Positions 1-4,057 of a stretch of 6,360 nucleotides of DNA are shown one piece after another. This DNA is from Eubacteriales bacterium (GTDB lineage: Bacteria; Bacillota_A; Clostridia; Christensenellales; Aristaeellaceae), in NCBI GenBank assembly GCA_030528845.1, contig JAUMYC010000147.1:1-6360 (forward strand). Direction: 5' to 3'. Position numbers and translations under genes: made by a program. Under the pieces are notes generated by a model. It ran no database searches and had not been told where the DNA came from. It saw only the letters and a list, made by a program, of their open reading frames with translations. Within the stretch, counting starts at the first letter, position 1. Each line of letters opens with the position of its first letter.

Positions 1-264
1 CTTTTTGAGGAGCATCCGCGCGCCTTTGCGCAGGCCGGCGCGCTCCTGCAGGGCAGCCGCTGCCCGGCAGACGAGGTTATCCGGCCCGGGAGAGAGGGGG
101 GAGCCTTCGATCTCCAGAGAGAGAGAGTCGGCCTCCTCTGCAAAGAGCTCGTCGCACAGCGAGACTGGCTGCATCAGCATGTCCAGCAGATGATAGCCGT
201 CCTCCCGCCGGCCCGTCACCTCCAGCGCCCAGTTGATCTTCGCGTTTGCCGTTTCTCTGAGCAT
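1..264 (-). CDS. ispE: IspE, 4-diphosphocytidyl-2-C-methyl-D-erythritol kinase (N-terminal 88 residues, cut by left edge)
   Basis: IspE phosphorylates the 2-hydroxyl of CDP-methylerythritol with ATP, a cytosolic step of the MEP pathway to isoprenoid precursors. Only the first 88 codons are present; the frame stays open to base 1. The protein begins MLRETANAKINWALEV and contains the family's N-terminal substrate-binding block: AKIN with Lys9 (the expected conserved lysine), GRREDGYHLL at about residues 18-27, MQPVSL at 31-36 and DNLV at 62-65, followed by an alanine-rich helix as in other IspE proteins. The ATG at 264 is chosen because a perfect AAGGAGG lies 6 bases upstream. The glycine-rich ATP loop and catalytic Asp of this GHMP kinase would lie outside the window. 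The gene is divergent from mazF, with 130 bases between the two starts. No clear sigma-A promoter is visible. The identification rests on recognised motifs only, but the match is strong. Confidence 0.9.
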   Translation of the reverse strand, partial: MLRETANAKINWALEVTGRREDGYHLLDMLMQPVSLCDELFAEEADSLSLEIEGSPLSPGPDNLVCRAAAALQERAGLRKGARMLLKK

Positions 265-270
265 TTGCGC

Positions 271-277
271 CCTCCTT
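271..277 (-). promoter_or_regulatory. Ribosome binding site of ispE
   Basis: The minus strand reads AAGGAGG here, a full match to the anti-Shine-Dalgarno end of 16S rRNA, with 6 bases before the ATG at 264. It fixes the ispE start. Confidence 0.85.
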
Positions 278-380
278 GTTTCTTATGAGACGCCCGTTCG
301 CGTCCGTTGGTTGCATGCTATTTTCTGCCGCGCACCTGTTTTTTCGCTGCTGCATAGGATGGAGCAAAAACGAGCAGCGC

Positions 381-389
381 AGGCGGTGA
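381..389 (+). promoter_or_regulatory. Probable ribosome binding site of mazF
   Basis: AGGCGGTGA matches the extended Shine-Dalgarno AGGAGGTGA at 8 of 9 positions and ends 5 bases before the ATG at 395. It supports that start over the in-frame ATG at 359, which has only a weak AGG directly against it. Confidence 0.6.
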
Positions 390-394
390 AGGCG

Positions 395-781
395 ATGATC
401 CGAAGGGGAGAGATCTATACGGCCGGGCTCGATCCCGTCGTCGGCTCGGAACAGGGCGGCATGCGCCCCGTGCTGGTGGTGCAGAACGACATGGGCAACC
501 GCTACAGCCCGACGGTGATCGTGCTGGCGCTGACCAGCGCCATGGGAAAGCCCGCCCTGCCCACGCATGTGCGCGTGGCGGCGGGGGAGACCGGCCTGAG
601 CAGAGACAGCGTGGTGCTGGCCGAGCAGATGCGCACCCTTGACAAGCGCAGGCTGCGCGAGCGGATCGGCCTTCTGCCGCCGGAGCTCATGCTCGAGGTG
701 GACCGGGCGCTGTGCAATTCGCTGCAGCTGCCGCCCGAGGGCTGTCTCAGGCCTTCAGAATGCACAGGCGCAGAGAGTTGA
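395..781 (+). CDS. mazF: MazF/PemK-type endoribonuclease toxin, no antitoxin gene beside it
   Basis: MazF toxins of the Bacillota (EndoA/NdoA type) are small dimeric ribonucleases that cut single-stranded RNA at short sequence motifs and are normally held inactive by a MazE-type antitoxin encoded just upstream. The 128-residue protein has the whole fold signature: RRGEIY at residues 3-8, PVVGSEQGGMRPVLVVQND at 14-32, YSPTVIVLALTS at 37-48, LPTHV, then LAEQMRTLDKRRL. Arg24 and Thr47 align with catalytic Arg25 and Thr48 of Bacillus subtilis MazF, so the enzyme looks intact. The start at 395 gives the usual MIxRGxIY N-terminus and has a ribosome binding site; in-frame GTG at 386 and ATG at 359 are alternatives. 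The protein has a tail of about 16 residues (from about base 731) after the point where the family normally ends. The last 35 bases overlap the 3' end of cinA on the opposite strand. It is the only plus-strand gene in the window. Target sequence and toxicity are unknown. Confidence 0.9.
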   Translation: MIRRGEIYTAGLDPVVGSEQGGMRPVLVVQNDMGNRYSPTVIVLALTSAMGKPALPTHVRVAAGETGLSRDSVVLAEQMRTLDKRRLRERIGLLPPELMLEVDRALCNSLQLPPEGCLRPSECTGAES

Positions 782-1985
782 GCGCGTTTTCGCACGCCAG
801 AGTGCGCACCCATGCGCGGTCGCCGCGCAGCTCAAAGCGGAAGGCCTCGGCCTTGCCCGCGTGCGCCACGGCGACGTAGGTCAGCCCGACGGGCTTGGTC
901 TCGGTCGCGCCGCCCGGCCCGGCGATGCCCGTGGTGGACACAGCCCAGTCGGCTCCGCTGCGCTCGAGCGCGCCCAGCGCCATTTCCTTTGCGCATTCCT
1001 CGCTCACGGCGCCGTGCGCCGCGATGGTCTGCGCGCGCACGCCCAGCAGACGCTGCTTGCTCGCGTCGGCATAGCAGACGTAAGCCTCGTCCAGCACCTT
1101 GGAGGCGCCCGGCGCGTCCACGACACGGCTGCAGAGCATGCCGCCGCTCATGCTTTCGGCCACGCACAGGCGCTCGCCCCTCTCGGCGAGCATCTGCACG
1201 ACGGTCTGCGCCAGATCCCAGCCCAGCCCTTCGCCGTATACGCTCTCGCCCAGACGGCGGCGGATCTCTTCTTCAACCGGCGCGAGCAGGGGAGAGGGAT
1301 CTTCCCCCTCCGGCACGCGCGCCGTGATGCGCGCGTAGACCTGCCCCGCGCCGCAATAGAGCGCGAGGGTGGGGTTGTCTGCGTGGAAAAGGTCCTTCAG
1401 GATCGTCTCCACCTTCGATTCGCCCACGCCGAAGATATGCAGAAAGCGGGAGGCGATGGTCGTGGCGCTGCGTTTGCGCAGATAGGGCTCGAGCTGATGC
1501 TCGAACATGTCCGTCAGCTCGCGCGGAGGCCCGGGCAGCACGGCCACGGCCTTGCCGTCCTCCGTCTCCACGATGCAGCCCGGCGCGGTGCCGCAGCGGT
1601 TTTCCATGATGATCGCGCCCTCGGGGAAATAGGCCTGCCGCATGTTGTTTTCCGTGATCTGCCGGCCAAAGCGGCTCATCCAGCCCACGACGTGCGCCCT
1701 CGCGCCCTCGTCGAGCACCATCCGCCTGCCCAGCGCCTGCGCCACCATTTCCTTGGTCAGGTCGTCCTCCGTCGGGCCGAGCCCGCCCGTGGTGATCACA
1801 ATATCGCTGCGGCTCAGCGCGACTTCCAGCGCCTCCCGCACGCGGCCGGGGTTGTCGCCCACGGTGGTCTGCCGGTAGAGCGTGACGCCCAGCTCGGAGA
1901 GCTTGCGCGAGATATACTGCGCGTCTGTGTTGGCGATCTGCCCCATGAGCAGCTCCGTGCCGATGGAAAGAATCTCTGCGATCAT
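747..1985 (-). CDS. cinA: CinA, competence/damage-inducible protein with NMN deamidase (PncC) domain
   Basis: CinA is a cytosolic two-domain enzyme of pyridine nucleotide salvage. The N-terminal molybdopterin-binding-like (COG1058) domain of characterised relatives hydrolyses ADP-ribose, and the C-terminal PncC domain deamidates NMN to nicotinate mononucleotide. The protein has 412 residues, a full family length. The N-terminal domain shows GTELLMGQIANTDAQYIS (residues 9-26), TTGGLGPTEDDLTKE (65-79), the NRCGTAPGC segment (129-137) and LPGPPRELTDMF (150-161). The PncC domain (about 257-412) shows AESMSGG (276-282), PGASKVL, Lys310 in YADASK, HGAVSEE and TTGIAGPGG (351-359). The usual motif is AESCTGG, so Cys is Met and Thr is Ser here. 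The ATG at 1985 is the standard MIAEILSIGTELL start, with AAGAGG (1996-2001) 10 bases upstream. It follows pgsA by 65 bases, probably in the same operon. In Gram-positive bacteria cinA is often linked to recA, which is not seen here. Confidence 0.95.
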   Translation of the reverse strand: MIAEILSIGTELLMGQIANTDAQYISRKLSELGVTLYRQTTVGDNPGRVREALEVALSRSDIVITTGGLGPTEDDLTKEMVAQALGRRMVLDEGARAHVVGWMSRFGRQITENNMRQAYFPEGAIIMENRCGTAPGCIVETEDGKAVAVLPGPPRELTDMFEHQLEPYLRKRSATTIASRFLHIFGVGESKVETILKDLFHADNPTLALYCGAGQVYARITARVPEGEDPSPLLAPVEEEIRRRLGESVYGEGLGWDLAQTVVQMLAERGERLCVAESMSGGMLCSRVVDAPGASKVLDEAYVCYADASKQRLLGVRAQTIAAHGAVSEECAKEMALGALERSGADWAVSTTGIAGPGGATETKPVGLTYVAVAHAGKAEAFRFELRGDRAWVRTLACENALNSLRLCILKA

Positions 1986-2013
1986 TGGTTTTGCGCCTCT
2001 TTTGCGTATATTT

Positions 2014-2052
2014 CCGAAAGTTTTCTTGAAAAGGACTTCGGTCTGTTTTTTT
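2014..2052 (+). terminator. Imperfect hairpin followed by a T7 tract, reading on the plus strand (weak terminator candidate)
   Basis: In the pgsA-cinA gap, CCGAA (2014-2018) can pair with TTCGG (2037-2041), G2020-T2021 with A2035-C2036, and TTT (2022-2024) with AAA (2030-2032), leaving bulges at A2019 and G2033-G2034. Seven T residues follow at 2046-2052 on the plus strand. The T tract is on the wrong side to end pgsA transcription, so if it acts it would stop antisense transcripts. The bulges make it a weak candidate. Confidence 0.25.
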
Positions 2053-2578
2053 ACATGTCCGCCAGCAGATCCCTGTTTTTCCAGATGCATTCCGCGCCGG
2101 ACCAGACAGTGAGGATCGTCGCGGCCCAGGCGAAGAGGTCGCCCAGATACGACCACGGCCTGCTCGGCAGCAGCAGCAGCAGCAGGATGCAGACGATCTG
2201 ACAGGTCGTCTTGTACTTGCCCAGCTTGTCCGCGGCGATCACGCGGTCGGCCAGCGCCGCCACGAGCCGGAAGCCGCTCACGGCCAGCTCCCGGGCGACG
2301 ACGAGCGCGCACATCCACGCGGGAAAGCGGCCCAGCCCCACCAGCAGGATCATCGGGCAGATGACCAGCAGCTTGTCGGCGATCGGGTCCATAAACTTGC
2401 CGAAATCCGTGATCAAATTGCGCGAGCGGGCGATCTTGCCGTCGGCAAAATCCGTGACGGCGGCGACGGCAAAGAGCACGGCTGCGATCCACATGCAGCC
2501 CTTTTGCATAACCATGCACGCGCAGATCACCGGCACGAGGACGATGCGCAGGAGCGTCAGGCGATTCGGCAGATTCAT
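2051..2578 (-). CDS. pgsA: PgsA, CDP-diacylglycerol--glycerol-3-phosphate 3-phosphatidyltransferase
   Basis: PgsA makes phosphatidylglycerol phosphate from CDP-diacylglycerol and glycerol-3-phosphate in the cytoplasmic membrane, the committed step to phosphatidylglycerol and cardiolipin. The 175-residue protein is of normal family length. The complete CDP-alcohol phosphatidyltransferase motif D-x2-DG-x2-AR-x8-G-x3-D-x3-D is present with Asp43, Asp46, Gly47, Ala50, Arg51, Gly60, Asp64 and Asp68. MNLPNRLTLLRI at the N-terminus, VARELAVSGFR (94-104) and GKYKT (120-124) are typical of PgsA rather than other members. Hydrophobic stretches near residues 8-24, 29-42, 69-94, 125-137 and 143-160 fit a multi-pass membrane protein. 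The ATG at 2578 shares ATGA with the rimO stop, and GGAGG (2586-2590) lies 7 bases upstream inside rimO, so translation is probably coupled. Its stop is followed by a 65-base gap to cinA. Confidence 0.95.
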   Translation of the reverse strand: MNLPNRLTLLRIVLVPVICACMVMQKGCMWIAAVLFAVAAVTDFADGKIARSRNLITDFGKFMDPIADKLLVICPMILLVGLGRFPAWMCALVVARELAVSGFRLVAALADRVIAADKLGKYKTTCQIVCILLLLLLPSRPWSYLGDLFAWAATILTVWSGAECIWKNRDLLADM

Positions 2579-3897
2579 CGTACCGCCTCCCCGATCAGGT
2601 CATATGCCTTTGCGGCGAGGATCGAGACCTCCGCAAAGCTCCCGGCGGTCAGCTCGCTCTCGCTCGTGAAGCGGATCACGCCGTCCACCTCCGGGGCCTC
2701 GAGCATGCTGCGCCCGGTGTAGCGCCCGCGCAGGTCGCGCCCTTCCACGAGCACCTGATAGGTCTTGCCCAGCCGTTCGCGCTGCACGGAGCGGGAGATG
2801 GCCTGCTGCGCGGTCATGATGCGGTCAAAGCGCGCCTGCTTGGTCTCCTCGTCGAGCTGCCCGGCCATTTCTGCCGCGGCGGTGCCGTCTTCGGGAGAAT
2901 AGGGGAACGCGCCCATGCGCGCAAAGCGGGCCTCCTTGACAAAATCCAGCAGCTCTTCAAACTGCGCCTCCGTCTCGCCGGGGAAGCCGACGATGAAGGT
3001 GGTGCGGGTGGTGATGCCGCGCTCGCGGCACATTTCCAGCACTTTGCGGATGTGCTCGGGCGAACCGCGCCGGTTCATGCGCCGGAGGATGTCCGCGTTG
3101 ATATGCTGCAGGGGCAGGTCGAGATAATTGCAGACCTTCGGCAGCTCTGCGATCGTGTCCAGCAGCTCCTCGTCCACCGTGTCCGGGTAGCAATACAGAA
3201 CGCGCACCCATTCGACGCCGTCGATGGCGTTCACATCACGCAGCAGCTGTGCAAGCATGGTTTTCCCGCCGGGGAAATCGTTGCCGTAGCGGGAGGTATC
3301 CTGCGCGATGAGGGTGATCTCCTTCACGCCGCCCGCGGCCAGCGCGCGGCATTCGTTCAGGATCGCCTCATAGCTGCGGGAGCGATACGCCCCGCGGATG
3401 AGCGGGATGGCGCAGTAGGTGCATTTGTTGTCGCAGCCGTCGGAGATCTTGACATAGGCCGTCCAGGGCGGCGTCGTCAGCACGCGCGGGAATTCCGTGA
3501 AATGCAGCTTCTGCTGCGCGTGCAGGGGGCGCTTCTCCTCGTCCATTTCGCCGAGCGTCTCCAGAAGGCGGTCATACTCCGCCACGCCCATGAAGCCGTC
3601 CACCTCCGGCAGCTCCTTTTTGAGCTCCTCGCCGTAGCGCTGCACCAGACAGCCTGTGACCAGCACCTGCCGGGGCATGCCCTGGTCGGCCTTCATGCCG
3701 ACGTATTCCAATATGGTGGAGATCGCCTCTTCCTTAGCCGATTCGATAAAGCCGCAGGTATTGATGACGACGACGTCCGCCTTGTCCGGCCGGTTGGTGA
3801 GCTTATAGCCTGCCTTGCGCAGGATGCCGAGCATGTTTTCGGAATCCACCCGGTTCTTTGCGCAGCCGAGGGAGACCATACCGATGGTTTTGGGCAT
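2575..3897 (-). CDS. rimO: RimO, ribosomal protein S12 methylthiotransferase
   Basis: RimO is a radical-SAM enzyme with two iron-sulphur clusters that adds a methylthio group to a conserved aspartate of ribosomal protein S12. The protein has 440 residues, the usual length. The N-terminal UPF0004 domain carries Cys12 (SLGCAKNRVDSE), Cys48 (INTCGFIESAKEE) and Cys83 (VTGCLVQRYGEE), expected ligands of the auxiliary cluster. The radical-SAM motif CxxxCxxC is Cys155, Cys159 and Cys162 in ISDGCDNKCTYCAIP. YLDLPLQH (258-265), FIVGFPGE (301-308) and MGAFPYSPEDGT (328-339) follow, and a C-terminal TRAM domain contains EAPEVDG (400-406). The last features and the ISDGCDNKC form favour RimO over MiaB or MtaB. 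The ATG at 3897 is chosen because GGAGGT (3905-3910) sits 7 bases upstream; the in-frame ATG at 3912 overlaps that site and has no site of its own. The stop overlaps the pgsA start. Confidence 0.95.
   Translation of the reverse strand: MPKTIGMVSLGCAKNRVDSENMLGILRKAGYKLTNRPDKADVVVINTCGFIESAKEEAISTILEYVGMKADQGMPRQVLVTGCLVQRYGEELKKELPEVDGFMGVAEYDRLLETLGEMDEEKRPLHAQQKLHFTEFPRVLTTPPWTAYVKISDGCDNKCTYCAIPLIRGAYRSRSYEAILNECRALAAGGVKEITLIAQDTSRYGNDFPGGKTMLAQLLRDVNAIDGVEWVRVLYCYPDTVDEELLDTIAELPKVCNYLDLPLQHINADILRRMNRRGSPEHIRKVLEMCRERGITTRTTFIVGFPGETEAQFEELLDFVKEARFARMGAFPYSPEDGTAAAEMAGQLDEETKQARFDRIMTAQQAISRSVQRERLGKTYQVLVEGRDLRGRYTGRSMLEAPEVDGVIRFTSESELTAGSFAEVSILAAKAYDLIGEAVR
2586..2590 (-). promoter_or_regulatory. 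Ribosome binding site of pgsA inside the 3' end of rimO
   Basis: The minus strand reads GGAGG (within GGGGAGGCGG), 7 bases before the pgsA ATG and within the last codons of rimO. It confirms the start in the ATGA overlap. Confidence 0.8.
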
Positions 3898-3904
3898 ATT
3901 GAAG

Positions 3905-3910
3905 ACCTCC
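3905..3910 (-). promoter_or_regulatory. Ribosome binding site that decides the rimO start
   Basis: GGAGGT on the minus strand is 7 bases before the ATG at 3897. An upstream in-frame ATG (3912-3910) runs directly into this site, so using it would add five residues and waste the site. The downstream ATG gives the normal MPKTIGMVSLGC start. Confidence 0.8.
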
Positions 3911-3932
3911 ATTAGTAACGGGATGTATGTTC

Positions 3933-3963
3933 GGGCGGATACGATACTGCGTAGATCTCGCCC
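3933..3963. repeat. Imperfect inverted repeat in the rimO leader
   Basis: GGGCG (3933-3937) can pair with CGCCC (3959-3963), and TACG (3940-3943) with CGTA (3950-3953), separated by a small internal loop and closed by a six-base loop. It lies about 36 bases upstream of the rimO start and downstream of the three stronger hairpins. It could be a leader structure or a protein site, but the stem is short and may be chance. Confidence 0.3.
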
Positions 3964-3972
3964 AGAGGGATC

Positions 3973-3995
3973 CTTAAGGGAAGCATTCCCTTAAG
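3973..3995. repeat. Perfect 10-bp hairpin (CTTAAGGGAA arms) in the ftsK-rimO gap
   Basis: CTTAAGGGAA (3973-3982) and its exact reverse complement (3986-3995) are separated by the 3-base spacer GCA. No run of T follows on either strand, so it is not a standard intrinsic terminator. It is one of three hairpins set side by side. Confidence 0.85.
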
Positions 3996-4003
3996 CGGGG
4001 TTT

Positions 4004-4026
4004 CCAAAGGGGCGGAGCCCCTTTGG
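4004..4026. repeat. Perfect 10-bp hairpin with GGGGCGGAGCCCC core
   Basis: CCAAAGGGGC (4004-4013) and its exact reverse complement (4017-4026) flank the 3-base loop GGA. The arm and loop lengths equal those of the neighbouring hairpin at 3973-3995. The 13-base core GGGGCGGAGCCCC recurs at 4036-4048. No T tract follows on either strand. Confidence 0.85.
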
Positions 4027-4035
4027 CGGGGTGCA

Positions 4036-4053
4036 GGGGCGGAGCCCCGCCCC
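4036..4053. repeat. Third hairpin, second copy of the GGGGCGGAGCCCC core, just after the ftsK stop
   Basis: GGGGC (4036-4040) pairs with GCCCC (4044-4048) around the loop GGA, repeating the core of the hairpin at 4004-4026. A longer alternative pairs GGGGCGG (4036-4042) with CCGCCCC (4047-4053). A third option pairs 4025-4031 with 4045-4051. It begins only 4 bases past the ftsK stop codon in the direction of ftsK transcription, so it will fold in the 3' end of the ftsK message, but it lacks a U tract. Confidence 0.7.
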
Positions 4054-4057
4054 CTCG

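Larger units (their letters stand above)
265..394. other. Divergent ispE/mazF intergenic region
   Basis: This 130-base gap separates the divergent starts of ispE and mazF and must hold the promoters of both if they are transcribed from here. I see the two ribosome binding sites and a short palindrome (GCATGC, 313-318), but no convincing -35/-10 pair on either strand. The best plus-strand candidate is an extended -10 (TG-C-TATTTT, 316-324) without a good -35. The gap is too short to hold a typical MazE antitoxin of about 80-95 residues, and no such frame is present. Confidence 0.5.

Noticed and set aside
5..193. Small plus-strand frame upstream of mazF as a possible antitoxin
   Set aside because: It is antisense to ispE, is Arg/Ser-rich low-complexity, has no antitoxin-like motif, and ends about 200 bases before mazF rather than next to it.
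2005..2032. Possible promoter for cinA in the pgsA gap (TTTTCA, 16 bases, TATACG)
   Set aside because: Only 4 of 6 bases match at each element, and the predicted transcript start would fall against the ribosome binding site.
639..2201. Long open plus-strand frame opposite cinA and pgsA
   Set aside because: It is antisense to well-recognised genes, its translation is rich in Arg, Ala and His with no recognisable domain, and it has no ribosome binding site. Long antisense frames are expected in GC-rich coding DNA.
2051..2519. Extension of the cinA reading frame upstream of 1985 into pgsA
   Set aside because: The frame is open, but the region is coded by pgsA in another frame, and the family N-terminus MIAEILSIGTELL begins at 1985 behind a ribosome binding site.
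3052..3915. Open plus-strand frame opposite rimO
   Set aside because: It mirrors the codon pattern of rimO, shows no known motif, and ends in the rimO leader. It is a shadow of the true gene.
3951..3960. GTAGATCTCG, which resembles part of a sequencing adapter
   Set aside because: Only ten bases agree with the adapter as I remember it, the flanks differ, and the site is internal to a coherent gene order, so contamination or a chimeric join is unlikely.
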